Source of the DNA: Candidatus Zapsychrus exili
GTDB taxonomy: Bacteria > Omnitrophota > Gorgyraeia > Zapsychrales > Zapsychraceae
DNA length: 44,905 nt
Assembly (NCBI GenBank): GCA_030765585.1
Contig: JAVCCJ010000085.1
Span: 1-44,905 of the forward strand
Reading direction: 5' to 3'
Position numbers and translations under genes: made by a program. Position 1 is the stretch's first letter. Each line of letters begins with the position of its first letter. Below are positions 17,411 through 27,161 of the stretch, in pieces. The notes beneath the pieces are model-generated. The model was not told the origin of the DNA and made no database searches. It was given only the letters and a program-made list of their open reading frames with translations.

Positions 17411-18200
17411 TTTTTTTACCAAATGTCATTTTTATTGTTCTGCCTTCTCCTAAATCTACAATAACATATTTCTTAAACACATTAACTTCCACAACCTTGC
17501 CTTTGCCTTCATCTGTGTTAATTTTTTCTCCTAGCTTAGGAAGAGATTTTGAAAGCTCTTTATAAACATTAAACTCATAAGACATACAACATTTAATACG
17601 ACCACAAGCACCTGAAATCCTTGAAGGATTTAAAGGTAGGCCTTGTTCTTTTGCCATCTTAACCGATAAAGGATGAAAATCCTTCATATAAGAAGAACAG
17701 CAAAGACCCTTTCCGCAAATTCCACACCCACCTATTATCTTTGCCTTATCTCTTACGCCTATCTGCCTTAATTCAATTCGAACACGAAACACCTTTGCCA
17801 AATCTTTTACCAAATTTCTAAAATCCACTCTACCTTCAGCAGTAAAAAAGAAAATAATCTTGCTACTATCAAAAGTATACTCAGCTTTTACTATTTGCAT
17901 CTGAAGCTTTCTATCTGTAATCTTCCTAATGCAAACACTAAAAGCATCTTTTGCTTTCGTTCTATTGTTCTCTATTTGTTTTAAATCGCCCTCTGTTGCT
18001 TTACGTAATATCTTGCCATTTATCTTTTGTTGCTTTTGCTCGTCTAATACAACATCAACATTAGAAACAACCTTGCCAAATTCAGAACCTCGAGAAACCT
18101 CTAAAATAACATAGTCTCCCCTAGAATATTCAATACCATTTAAATCATATAAAAAAACTGGCCTATACTCGCCTAGTTGTACCTCTATTATTTTTTCCAC
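17400..18200 (-). CDS. ricT: PSP1/RicT (YaaT) family protein
   Basis: FDSSKIIFFFTAEGRVDFRNLVKDLAKVFRVRIELRQIGVRDKAKIIGGCGICGKGLCCSSYMKDF.PLS..MAKEQGLPLNPSRISGACGRIKCCMSYE. Confidence 0.93.
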   Translation of the reverse strand: MEKIIEVQLGEYRPVFLYDLNGIEYSRGDYVILEVSRGSEFGKVVSNVDVVLDEQKQQKINGKILRKATEGDLKQIENNRTKAKDAFSVCIRKITDRKLQMQIVKAEYTFDSSKIIFFFTAEGRVDFRNLVKDLAKVFRVRIELRQIGVRDKAKIIGGCGICGKGLCCSSYMKDFHPLSVKMAKEQGLPLNPSRISGACGRIKCCMSYEFNVYKELSKSLPKLGEKINTDEGKGKVVEVNVFKKYVIVDLGEGRTIKMTFGKKNEQ

Positions 18201-19159
18201 AATCTCTCCTTTAATACCATCAATGGAATCTTAATATTAAGATTTTCCATGAACATTTTGTACATATTAACAACTTCTCTTTCTAATTCAAGAAGCTCCT
18301 CAAACGAAAAACATACCTCAAACTTTTTTAATTCCCTTAACCTATCTAAATTTATAAGACATTCATCCTCAACATCTAGCTTAAGTAACATAGAATCTCT
18401 TACCCAGCCCAATAAAATATCTAAAAATATTTTAGTTTTCTGTTTATTCTCTAAAATTTTCTTTAAAAATGCATCATCACCTTGCGAAAGAATAAAATTA
18501 TCAACAACAGAATTCTTAAAAATAAAAATTTTATCTTCTTTAAACTTTTGTACCTTGCCTAAACATCCTTCAGAAAAATATGCCAAAAAATGAGAATCTT
18601 CATTTGCCTTATAATTCTCAACAAGCCTATTTTTAAGTTTTGCCTTAGAGAACAATGGAAAATATACTGCATGACAACGAGATTTAATAGTATCTAAGTT
18701 CTTATCTAGAGCAGCTGTTGTTAAAAGCAATAAACTATTATTAGAAGGCTCCTCTAATGTCTTTAAAAGAGCATTTGCTGCCTCTATAGTTAGCCCTTCA
18801 ATGTTTCTAATAATAAAAACTTTAATAGTACTTTCAAAGGGTCTTAATTTAACCTGGCTTAAGACTCCGCGCACCTGATCTATTTTAATAGCCTCCCCGT
18901 AGTCATTATCAAGCAAATGTACATCTGCGTGATTACCTGAGTTTATCTTAAGACAAGCAGGACATTCATCGCAGAATATATTATTGTCGTCGGATAAATT
19001 TGCACAATTAACCAACTTTGCTATCGCAATTGCTGTCTGAGTTTTACCGGATCCAACTGAGCCAGAAAATAGGTAGGCATGCGCCAATCTTTCTTTCTTA
19101 AATAAAGTACTAAATCTTTTTACAATATCTCTATTTACTTTGACATTTTTCTGTAACAT
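18188..19159 (-). CDS. holB: DNA polymerase III delta' subunit
   Basis: LAHAYLFSGSVGSGKTQTAIAIAKLVNC...CDECPACLKI..GNHADVHLL...VFIIRNIEGLTIEAANALLKTLEEPS. Confidence 0.92.
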   Translation of the reverse strand: MLQKNVKVNRDIVKRFSTLFKKERLAHAYLFSGSVGSGKTQTAIAIAKLVNCANLSDDNNIFCDECPACLKINSGNHADVHLLDNDYGEAIKIDQVRGVLSQVKLRPFESTIKVFIIRNIEGLTIEAANALLKTLEEPSNNSLLLLTTAALDKNLDTIKSRCHAVYFPLFSKAKLKNRLVENYKANEDSHFLAYFSEGCLGKVQKFKEDKIFIFKNSVVDNFILSQGDDAFLKKILENKQKTKIFLDILLGWVRDSMLLKLDVEDECLINLDRLRELKKFEVCFSFEELLELEREVVNMYKMFMENLNIKIPLMVLKERLWKK

Positions 19160-19162
19160 GAA

Positions 19163-19792
19163 TTACAAACCTAACAATTTCTCTATATATTTAACAATAA
19201 TTGTATGAATATCACCTTTAGCTTTATCCGAACAAATCACCTTAACCCGTTTAGATTCTTTATGCGCTATATCTAAAAATCCATTTCTTACTTTGTTATG
19301 ATAAGAAATTTCTCTTTTTTCTATTCTGTCTTTTTCCCCATTTATTCTTGCCAATCCCTTTTTAGCTTCTATATCAAAAACAAAAGTTAAGTCAGGCGTC
19401 ACTTCCTTTGTTGCAAATACACCTATTTTCTTAATCATAGAAATATCAACGCCATTACCATACCCTTGATAAGCTAAAGTAGAATCTAAGAAACGATCGC
19501 ATAAAACAATCTTTCCTTCTTTTAGTGCAGGCAATATCTTTTCATAAACAAGCTGAGCTCTTGCCGCCATATAAAGAAGAGTTTCACACTCATCAGACAT
19601 TTCTTTATTGTTTACATCTAAAAGTATCTTTCTTATTTTCTCGCTAATCTTAGCCCCACCTGGCTCGCGCAAAAATACAATACTTTTTTTATGGCTCTTT
19701 AAATATTTTTGTAATAACTTTATTTGCGTACTTTTCCCAGATCCCTCTGAACCTTCAAACGTAATAAATTTACCCTTTATAGCCTTCGCCAC
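19163..19792 (-). CDS. tmk: Thymidylate kinase
   Basis: KFITFEGSEGSGKSTQIKLLQKYL...REPGGAKISEKIRKILLD...LYMAARAQLV...VLCDRFLDSTLAYQGYG. Confidence 0.95.
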   Translation of the reverse strand: MAKAIKGKFITFEGSEGSGKSTQIKLLQKYLKSHKKSIVFLREPGGAKISEKIRKILLDVNNKEMSDECETLLYMAARAQLVYEKILPALKEGKIVLCDRFLDSTLAYQGYGNGVDISMIKKIGVFATKEVTPDLTFVFDIEAKKGLARINGEKDRIEKREISYHNKVRNGFLDIAHKESKRVKVICSDKAKGDIHTIIVKYIEKLLGL

Positions 19793-21159
19793 GTCTGTCC
19801 TCCTTTGCCATCTTCAACTATAATTCCTTGCTTCTTTAATTCATCTCGAATCTCATCAGAACGTTTGAAATCTTTATTCTTACGGGCCTCTATTCTGTCA
19901 TTAAGCAATTCCTCTAATTCCTTAGACACAACTTCTTCGTCTGACCTTTTAAAAGACTTAAGCCCAAAAACATCCAATATTGTTTCTATCAACTTTTTTA
20001 AACAGCATAAAGATTCTTCAGATTCTTTTTCTAATTCTTTATTACACTGGTGTATAACATCAAACAAAACAGACATTGCTTTTGGAGTATTAAAATCATC
20101 ATCCATGCTTTCTTCAAACTCCTCTAACCTTTGCTTTGCATATTCGCTAGTATCGCAAGAAGAGTATTTAACTGCCTTTAATTTATCGAGTAATATTGAT
20201 ATCTTTTCATAAACCTTTTTCATCTCTATCATTTTATCATCACTAAAATCAACGCTACTAGCATAATGCGACGATAAAAAAAGTAATTTTAAATAATCTG
20301 CCTTATATTTTATTAAGGCATCCTCTACTGTAATAAAATTACCTAAAGACTTTGCCATCTTCTGACCATCTATAGTCAGAAGTCCATGATGTATCCAATA
20401 ATTTGCAAAAGGTTTGCCAGTTAAAGCTTCAGATTGTGCTATTTCATTCTCATGATGCGGAAATATTAAGTCCCTACCACCAGCATGAATATCTAAAGTC
20501 TCACAACCAAGATATTTCATACTCATAACAGAACATTCAATGTGCCAACCTGGACGACCATCACCCCAAGGACTCTTCCAGGAAGGTTCGTCTTCTTTTG
20601 CCGCCTTCCAAAGAACAAAATCTAATGGATCTTTTTTCTTTAAATCTTTGTCAATTCTTACAGCTTCTTGCATTTTCTCAATACTTTGACCAGAAAGCTT
20701 ACCATAATCTTTAAATTGCCTTACGCTAAAATAAACATCACCATCTGACTCATATGCATATCCTTTTTCAATAAGTCCTTCTACATATTTAATCATTCCG
20801 TCTATATTTTCAGTTGCCCTTGGCTCTATATCAGCAAAATCTATGCCTAAGTTTTCAACATCTTTTCTATAAAGGCTTATATTTTCCTCTACGACCTCCT
20901 CAAATGTCTTATTTGACTCTTTTGCTTTATTTATAATCTTGTCATCAACATCTGTAATATTACGAATAAAATTAACCTTATATCCCCTATATTTAAGATA
21001 TTTCCGAATAACATCAAAGATATACAAGCTCCTAGCGTGACCTATATGGCATTTATCGTATACGGTTACTCCGCAAGAATACATATTTATAGTCTTATCA
21101 ACTATTGGCTTAAGCTCTTCTTTTGTCTTCGTTAACGAATTATTTATTTTAATTGTCAT
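19777..21159 (-). CDS. cysS: Cysteinyl-tRNA synthetase
   Basis: [52 protein letters not shown]...[15 protein letters not shown]...[24 protein letters not shown]...[16 protein letters not shown]. Confidence 0.97.
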   Translation of the reverse strand: MTIKINNSLTKTKEELKPIVDKTINMYSCGVTVYDKCHIGHARSLYIFDVIRKYLKYRGYKVNFIRNITDVDDKIINKAKESNKTFEEVVEENISLYRKDVENLGIDFADIEPRATENIDGMIKYVEGLIEKGYAYESDGDVYFSVRQFKDYGKLSGQSIEKMQEAVRIDKDLKKKDPLDFVLWKAAKEDEPSWKSPWGDGRPGWHIECSVMSMKYLGCETLDIHAGGRDLIFPHHENEIAQSEALTGKPFANYWIHHGLLTIDGQKMAKSLGNFITVEDALIKYKADYLKLLFLSSHYASSVDFSDDKMIEMKKVYEKISILLDKLKAVKYSSCDTSEYAKQRLEEFEESMDDDFNTPKAMSVLFDVIHQCNKELEKESEESLCCLKKLIETILDVFGLKSFKRSDEEVVSKELEELLNDRIEARKNKDFKRSDEIRDELKKQGIIVEDGKGGQTWRRL

Positions 21160-21839
21160 TTTTGTTTTTCTTCCAGCTCCTTAAGTCTTTCTGTTATATC
21201 TTTTAAATCTTGCATTACAGGATCTAAAACATGAACATGATCCATATTAGAATCTATCTTTTTTCCGTCTTGTTTAGTCACATGCCCTGGAACACCAACA
21301 ACTGTTGTGTTGTCTGGCGCATCTTTTATTACAACAGCATTAGCTCCAATATAAGAATTAGAACCTATTTTTATGTTCCCTAAAATTTTAGCACCTGCAC
21401 CAACGACTATACTATCCCCTAAGGTTGGATGTCTTTTTCCTGTTTCTTTTCCTGTTCCACCTAATGTCACGCCTTGAAAAAGCGTTACATTGTTTCCAAT
21501 AATCGTTGTCTCTCCTATTACAACGCCCATGCCATGATCAATAAAAAGCCCTGATCCTATCGTAGCTCCTGGATGAATTTCAATGCCAGTAAAAAAACGT
21601 GTAATCTGAGACAAAATTCTTGCAAGAAATGTCAATTTCATATTCCAAAGCTTATTTGAAATACGATACATAATGAGCGCATGCAAGCCCGAATAAAGAA
21701 TTATTATTTGCAAATACCCTTTTGCTGCAGGATCCTTTTCTTGAGTTTCCTTAATTTCATTTGAAAAGAAAATAGCAACAATTAAAATCAAAGTAACAAT
21801 AATAGATAACATTACCATCAACATACTTAAAACTCCCAT
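21156..21839 (-). CDS. cysE: Serine O-acetyltransferase with an N-terminal membrane segment
   Basis: TGIEIHPGATIGSGLFIDHGMGVVIGETTIIGNNVTLFQGVTLGGTGKETGKRHPTLGDSIVVGAGAKILGNI; N-terminal hydrophobic MLMVMLSIIVTLILIVAIFF. Confidence 0.9.
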   Translation of the reverse strand: MGVLSMLMVMLSIIVTLILIVAIFFSNEIKETQEKDPAAKGYLQIIILYSGLHALIMYRISNKLWNMKLTFLARILSQITRFFTGIEIHPGATIGSGLFIDHGMGVVIGETTIIGNNVTLFQGVTLGGTGKETGKRHPTLGDSIVVGAGAKILGNIKIGSNSYIGANAVVIKDAPDNTTVVGVPGHVTKQDGKKIDSNMDHVHVLDPVMQDLKDITERLKELEEKQK

Positions 21840-21843
21840 AATA

Positions 21844-22329
21844 TCACCCCTCCTGCTTTGTTAATAAAACAGTTGCAAAAGCTGCAATTGCTTTTTTTTG
21901 TCCTATAGGTCCAAGACCTTCAAATGTAGTTGCTTTTATACCAACACAACTTTCAGCAATCCCGAGCTCAAATGCTATTTTTTCTTTTATTTGACCTTTA
22001 TATTGTGACAAATTCGGCTCCTCTGCCTGAACAACAGAATCAATATTTCCAATCAAATATCCATTTTCTTTCATAAAATTGTTTACGTAGCCCAAAAGTT
22101 TTATGCTTGATATATCTTTGTATTTCTCGTCAGTATCTGGAAAATGCTCACCAATATCGCCCTTACCTAATGCGCCTAAGATAGCATCACATATGGCATG
22201 CAAAAGAACATCAGCATCAGAATGGCCTTTAAGTCCTTTGTAATAAGGAATCTCAACGCCGCCTAAGAAAAGTTTTCTCTCATCTATAAGCTCATGTATA
22301 TCATATCCAATACCAGTTCTAAATTTCAT
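21844..22329 (-). CDS. ispF: 2-C-methyl-D-erythritol 2,4-cyclodiphosphate synthase
   Basis: RTGIGYDIHELIDERKLFLGGVEIPYYKGLKGHSDADVLLHAICDAILGALGKGDIGEHFPDTD. Confidence 0.97.
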   Translation of the reverse strand: MKFRTGIGYDIHELIDERKLFLGGVEIPYYKGLKGHSDADVLLHAICDAILGALGKGDIGEHFPDTDEKYKDISSIKLLGYVNNFMKENGYLIGNIDSVVQAEEPNLSQYKGQIKEKIAFELGIAESCVGIKATTFEGLGPIGQKKAIAAFATVLLTKQEG

Positions 22330-22372
22330 ATCAAAACCTCTTAATCTTTCCCATTTGTCATCCCAACCCCGC

Positions 22373-22444
22373 TTGTCATTCCCGCAAAAGCGGGAATCCA
22401 GAGGTTAATCAATACGTGGATCCCTGCTTTCGCAGGGATGACAA
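22373..22444. repeat. REPIN/MITE-like pair of inverted REP hairpins between ispD and ispF
   Basis: ATTCCCGC-AAAA-GCGGGAAT (22378-22397) and ATCCCTGC-TTTC-GCAGGGAT (22420-22439) within ~28-nt inverted copies (TTGTCATTCCCGC...AATCCA / TGGATCCCTGC...GGGATGACAA). Confidence 0.8.
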
Positions 22445-22468
22445 CAAGAGAAACAGGAATGACAGTGA

Positions 22469-23137
22469 CTATAAAAAAGATTCAGCTATTTCTATATCTT
22501 CTTTAGTCGTTATTTTAATGTTCTTATAACTACCCTCTACAACTTTGACTTTAACGCCTATTTGTTCAACTAAAAAAGCATCATCTGTTGGAGCAGCATC
22601 GTTTAAATTATCATGTGCTTTTAAAATTATATCTTTCTTAAAAGCCTGTGGCGTCTGGACCTCCCAAAGCTCATTTCTCTTGAGTGTTGCATAAACAAAC
22701 AAATCTTCATCAACTCTTTTTATAGTCGGCTTGACACGAACAGCCGCTATGGCTGCACCATGTATTTTGGAGGCATCAATTACTTGGTTTATCAATTCTT
22801 GATCAATGAAAGGCCTAACTCCATCATGAACCAAAACAATATCTACATCTTGATCTAGTGTTTTAAGTCCATTCTTAACAGATTCAGAACGTGTCAAACC
22901 GCCTTCGACAATTTCTATTGTCTTTGAAAATGAACTCTTATCAACAATGCTTTTAAATTCATCAATATTTTCTTTACTTACAACAAGCACAATATTATTT
23001 ATAAGCGAATTCTTTTCAAGCGCTTCTAAAGTATAAATAAAAATTGGCTTGTCTTTAATTTTAATAAACGGCTTCAGGAGATCTGCTTGCATCCTTGTTC
23101 CTGATCCTGCCGTCGGTATAATAGCTACAACTTTCAC
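22469..23137 (-). CDS. ispD: 2-C-methyl-D-erythritol 4-phosphate cytidylyltransferase
   Basis: VVAIIPTAGSGTRMQADLLKPFIKIKDKPIFIYTLEA...VLVHDGVRPFIDQELI...NELWEVQTPQAFKKDIILKAH..........TDDAFLVEQIG. Confidence 0.95.
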   Translation of the reverse strand: MKVVAIIPTAGSGTRMQADLLKPFIKIKDKPIFIYTLEALEKNSLINNIVLVVSKENIDEFKSIVDKSSFSKTIEIVEGGLTRSESVKNGLKTLDQDVDIVLVHDGVRPFIDQELINQVIDASKIHGAAIAAVRVKPTIKRVDEDLFVYATLKRNELWEVQTPQAFKKDIILKAHDNLNDAAPTDDAFLVEQIGVKVKVVEGSYKNIKITTKEDIEIAESFL

Positions 23138-23146
23138 GATCTACCT

Positions 23147-24127
23147 CTATATTAATTCTGCAAAAATCATTTTACCTGTCTGTGTTTGAAGCACAGATGT
23201 TATTCTAACCCTTGCAGACTTTCCAATTAATGCACTAGCGTCACTAACAACAATCATGGTTCCATCATCCATATAAGCTATTGCCTGATGAGGCTCTCTG
23301 CCTTCTCTTATCAATTGAACATCCATCTCTTCACCTATAAAAACAGCAGGTCTTACAGCATTTGTAAGTTCGTTAATATTTAATATTTCTATCTTTTGCA
23401 AAGAAGCAACTTGTCCTAAATTATAATCTGTTGTACATATACTAGCTCCCATTATTTTAGCCAAAGTGATTAATTTAGTATCAACTGCCTGATCTTCATG
23501 TAAAGAACTATCCTCATGAATTCTTATACTTATTTTTGGATCCTCTTGCATTTTTTTAAGGAGTTCAAGACCTCTTCTGCCCTTTTGTCGCTTTATCTCA
23601 TCTTTAGAATCAGCAAGTTGCTGTAATTCTAATAAAACAAATTGAGGCACTATGATTTGTCCTGCTAAAAAGTTTGTTTTATAAATTTTTATAATTCTGC
23701 CATCAATAATAGCGCTTGTATCTAAAAGGATTGCATCTTCTTTCATATATTGTCGCCTAAATCTTACATAAGGAATAATTAAATTAAACTCATCTTTACC
23801 GCGAAGTGCCATTACAGCCCCTAAGTATGAGAAGATTAAAGTAATAACAATCCTAGATGTCGAAAGAATAAAATCTCCAAGAGGCAATAGTGCTAAAATA
23901 TCAGACAGCAATTTTGCCATAAAAATACCTAATAAGAATCCAAAAACCATAGCAGAAAGACCTCGTACAGATATTTTATGCAATCTTTGTTCTATAAAAA
24001 TTAAAAACAATCCACTCAAAAAACCAAGCTCGGCGCCAATTACTGGTTTTTGTAATAAAAACCCAATATAATAACCTACAAGACCACTAAGTGCTAAGAA
24101 GAAAGAACGTATAAACGACAATGTCAT
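23147..24127 (-). CDS. PIN/TRAM domain membrane protein (YacL-like)
   Basis: N-terminal TM helices, PIN domain (LLDTSAIIDGRIIKIYKTNFLAGQIIVPQFVLLELQQLADSKDEIKRQKGRRGLELL), C-terminal TRAM (REPHQAIAYMDDGTMIVVSDASALIGKSARVRITSVLQT). Confidence 0.9.
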   Translation of the reverse strand: MTLSFIRSFFLALSGLVGYYIGFLLQKPVIGAELGFLSGLFLIFIEQRLHKISVRGLSAMVFGFLLGIFMAKLLSDILALLPLGDFILSTSRIVITLIFSYLGAVMALRGKDEFNLIIPYVRFRRQYMKEDAILLDTSAIIDGRIIKIYKTNFLAGQIIVPQFVLLELQQLADSKDEIKRQKGRRGLELLKKMQEDPKISIRIHEDSSLHEDQAVDTKLITLAKIMGASICTTDYNLGQVASLQKIEILNINELTNAVRPAVFIGEEMDVQLIREGREPHQAIAYMDDGTMIVVSDASALIGKSARVRITSVLQTQTGKMIFAELI

Positions 24128-24142
24128 AATTACCTCCGATAT

Positions 24143-25504
24143 CTATAAATGTTTTAATGCTTCTTTAACTGTTCCAACTGCTATTATTTCAATACCTTTT
24201 GTATCTATTTCTTTTTTAGATTTTAAGTTATTCTTAGGAATGATACATTTTTTAAAACCTAACTTCTGAGCTTCTGCTATACGCAAAGAAACCTGACTTA
24301 CACTGCGCACTTCCGAGGACAATCCAACTTCTCCAAAAACAGCAACTTCAGAATTCATTGGTTTGTCCAATAACGACGATGCAATTGAAACAGCTACTGC
24401 CAAATCAGCAGCTGGATCAATAATTTTAACTCCACCAACAACATTTAAAAAAACATCCTTATCCTGCAAATTAAGGTCTAATCTTTTTTCTAATACTGCA
24501 ATTAAAAGAGCTAGTCTGTTTGAATCGAATCCCTGAGCACGCTGCCTAACCATGCCAAAATTCGACCGAGTTACCAAACTTTGTATCTCAACTAAAAAAG
24601 GTCTAGTGCCTTCTATGATTGGAATGACAACAGAACCTGATGTGTTCTCTGGTCTTTCAGACAAAAATATTTCAGATGGATTCGAAACTTCAATCAACCC
24701 AGATGATGACATTTCAAAAACACCAATCTCATTCGTTGAACCAAAACGATTCTTTGTCGTCCTTAACACTCTATACGTGGAATAGCGCTCTCCTTCAAAA
24801 TAAAGCACAGTATCAACTATATGTTCTAAAACTCTTGGACCAGCTATCATACCTTCTTTAGTAACATGGCCAATAATAAACAAGGACATACCTTTTGATT
24901 TTGCCAGCTGGGTTAAAATCGAAGCACATTCTCTAACTTGGCTTACGCTTCCAGCTGATGAACTTAATTCAGGTTGATAAACAACTTGAATAGAATCAAT
25001 AATCACAACATCAGGCTTCATTTTATTTATGTATTCTAAAACAACATTAAGATCAACCTGATTTACCAGATAAAAAGACTTAGCCTGTTTCGCATTTAGT
25101 CTTTCGCCTCTCATCTTAGTTTGCTGAACAGATTCTTCGCCACTTACATATAATACTTTAAATTCTTTCTGACTTAGCGCATATGCTATCTGAAGAGATA
25201 GCGTTGATTTTCCAATCCCTGGATCTCCGCCAATCAATGTTACAGATCCTGGCACAACACCTCCGCCCATAACACTATCAAATTCTTTTATTCCAGTCGT
25301 ATATCTAGATTGTTCATCAAGCGATATATCTCCAAGAAGAACAGGTTCGTCCGTAAATACACTATCACTTCTTTTGTTTATTGCAAAACTAGTCGCCTCT
25401 TCAACAAATGAATTCCAGCTATTACAGCTTGTACATTTCCCAATCCATCTTGGAGACTGCGATCCACAATTCTGACAAACAAAAATAGTCTTAGTCTTTA
25501 CCAT
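24143..25504 (-). CDS. radA: DNA repair protein RadA
   Basis: CQNCGSQSPRWIGKCTSCNSWNSFVEE; GGGVVPGSVTLIGGDPGIGKSTLSLQIA; YVSGEESVQQTKMRGERL; TKNRFGSTNEIGVFEM. Confidence 0.97.
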   Translation of the reverse strand: MVKTKTIFVCQNCGSQSPRWIGKCTSCNSWNSFVEEATSFAINKRSDSVFTDEPVLLGDISLDEQSRYTTGIKEFDSVMGGGVVPGSVTLIGGDPGIGKSTLSLQIAYALSQKEFKVLYVSGEESVQQTKMRGERLNAKQAKSFYLVNQVDLNVVLEYINKMKPDVVIIDSIQVVYQPELSSSAGSVSQVRECASILTQLAKSKGMSLFIIGHVTKEGMIAGPRVLEHIVDTVLYFEGERYSTYRVLRTTKNRFGSTNEIGVFEMSSSGLIEVSNPSEIFLSERPENTSGSVVIPIIEGTRPFLVEIQSLVTRSNFGMVRQRAQGFDSNRLALLIAVLEKRLDLNLQDKDVFLNVVGGVKIIDPAADLAVAVSIASSLLDKPMNSEVAVFGEVGLSSEVRSVSQVSLRIAEAQKLGFKKCIIPKNNLKSKKEIDTKGIEIIAVGTVKEALKHL

Positions 25505-25517
25505 TTATCCTTTATCC

Positions 25518-26234
25518 TTAATTCTTACTTTCTTTTGGTCTATAAAGCAACTTCCACGGATTTTCTTTTAAATCAGAAGAAAGCTCTTGTAAATCATCAT
25601 AAATACTGTCATCTTGGAGAAACTTTCCAACAGTACCTTTTCCTTCTTCTAAACTCTTTGCAATGCTATCAAAATTACTTGTCATAGAGCTTACGTTGGC
25701 TAATATCTCGCTAATTGAAGCTGTATTCTTTTCGCTATTAATTATCTCATCTATCCCAGAAACAACGCTCTCTACCTTTTTAGATACTTGCATTATCCTA
25801 TCAGAGATAGCAGACTGAGAAATAGGCTCTTTTCCAACTATTATCTGGCCCTCTGAAATAAACTTTTCCGTTTCTATGCCAGGAGTTATCTCGACGTATT
25901 TCTCTCCCATAAGACCTAAATGATTTACCATAACAATGGAGTCGGCTGGCACTTGTGTTGCTTCTTTAACCCACAGTTTGACTTCTGCCTTGGTTCTTCC
26001 ATCTTGCCTGTCAAAAAACAGATTAATATCTTTGACTATACCTTCATCTACCCCAGCAATTCTTACTGGAGCACTTTTCTTTAGGCCATTTGCAAAACTA
26101 AATACAACTTTTAACGTTTTGCCTTTAGCAAACACTGAAGAATCAGTAACAGAAAAAACAAATGCTGCTAAACAAATAAAAGCTACTATTACAAATAAAC
26201 CAACTTTAAATTCAAGCTTAGATACTTTTTGCAT
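25518..26234 (-). CDS. mlaD: MlaD/MCE family lipid transport protein
   Basis: FKVGLFVIVAFICLAAFVFSVTDSS...LKVVFSFANGLKKSAPVRIAGVDEGIVKDI...ADSIVMVNHLGLMGEKYVEITPG. Confidence 0.9.
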   Translation of the reverse strand: MQKVSKLEFKVGLFVIVAFICLAAFVFSVTDSSVFAKGKTLKVVFSFANGLKKSAPVRIAGVDEGIVKDINLFFDRQDGRTKAEVKLWVKEATQVPADSIVMVNHLGLMGEKYVEITPGIETEKFISEGQIIVGKEPISQSAISDRIMQVSKKVESVVSGIDEIINSEKNTASISEILANVSSMTSNFDSIAKSLEEGKGTVGKFLQDDSIYDDLQELSSDLKENPWKLLYRPKESKN

Positions 26235-26266
26235 AAGTCTCTCCTATAATTTTTACTTTTAATATT

Positions 26267-27040
26267 TTATTCTGCGTGACCAAATACCAAATTCTCTCCA
26301 TCAGTAATAGGTCCACGCGCATCGCCACTAATAAATTGCCTTATAACAGGATGCTTTGTATGTCTAATTTCATCAACTGTTCCTTGCGCTATAATTTGCC
26401 CATGATAAAACATAGCAATAGAATTAGCCACCTTATAGGCTGAATTCATGTCGTGAGTAACAACAATTGATGTAACATTAAGTTTCTTAGACAGATCAAC
26501 AATCAAATTATTTATAGCATCAGCAGTAATCGGATCTACTCCTGTTGTGGGCTCATCATAAAAAATAATTTTTGGCTCCATACACAAAACCCTTGCTAAA
26601 CTAACACGCTTTTTCATTCCACCACTTAATTCTGCTGGCATCATTTTTTCTATATCCTGAAGGCCTACCAATAATAATGAATCTCTTACCTTGTCTCTTA
26701 CAATAGATGGGTCTAAATTCATAAACTCATTTAATACAAACGCTACGTTTTCTTCAACATTCATAGAGTCAAAAAGTGCTCCTCCTTGAAAAACCATGCC
26801 CATATCCATACGAATCTTATTATATTCTTTCTCTTCTAACGTCGTTACTTCCTCACCTCTTATTTTTATAGAGCCCGCATCTGGAGACATAAGCCCAACA
26901 ATGCACTTTAAAAGCACACTTTTTCCTGCACCAGAACGGCCTATAATTACCATTGTCTCGCCTTCTTTAACTGTTAAATCAAGATTGCTAAAGATAATGT
27001 TATTCTCAAACGATTTACATAAATTACTTATTTCTATCAT
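26267..27040 (-). CDS. mlaF: MlaF-type ABC transporter ATP-binding protein
   Basis: IIGRSGAGKSVLLKCIVGLMSPDAGSIKIRG...MGMVFQGGALFDSMNVEENVAF...LSGGMKKRVSLARVLCMEPKIIFYDEPTTGVDPI. Confidence 0.93.
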   Translation of the reverse strand: MIEISNLCKSFENNIIFSNLDLTVKEGETMVIIGRSGAGKSVLLKCIVGLMSPDAGSIKIRGEEVTTLEEKEYNKIRMDMGMVFQGGALFDSMNVEENVAFVLNEFMNLDPSIVRDKVRDSLLLVGLQDIEKMMPAELSGGMKKRVSLARVLCMEPKIIFYDEPTTGVDPITADAINNLIVDLSKKLNVTSIVVTHDMNSAYKVANSIAMFYHGQIIAQGTVDEIRHTKHPVIRQFISGDARGPITDGENLVFGHAE

Positions 27041-27067
27041 TACAAAATAAGCGCTTTGCGCATTATT

Positions 27068-27154
27068 GATTACAAAGATTAATAATAAGATTACAGCGAT
27101 TAAAAGCTTTGGTTAATCTAATCTCTGGAATCTTTTCTCAAAATCACTGTAATC
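27068..27154. repeat. GATTACA(A/G)(A/C)GATT repeats with inverted copy, mlaE-mlaF spacer
   Basis: GATTACAAAGATT (27068-27080), GATTACAGCGATT (27089-27101), inverted AATCACTGTAATC (27142-27154). Confidence 0.55.
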
Positions 27155-27161
27155 GATGTTG

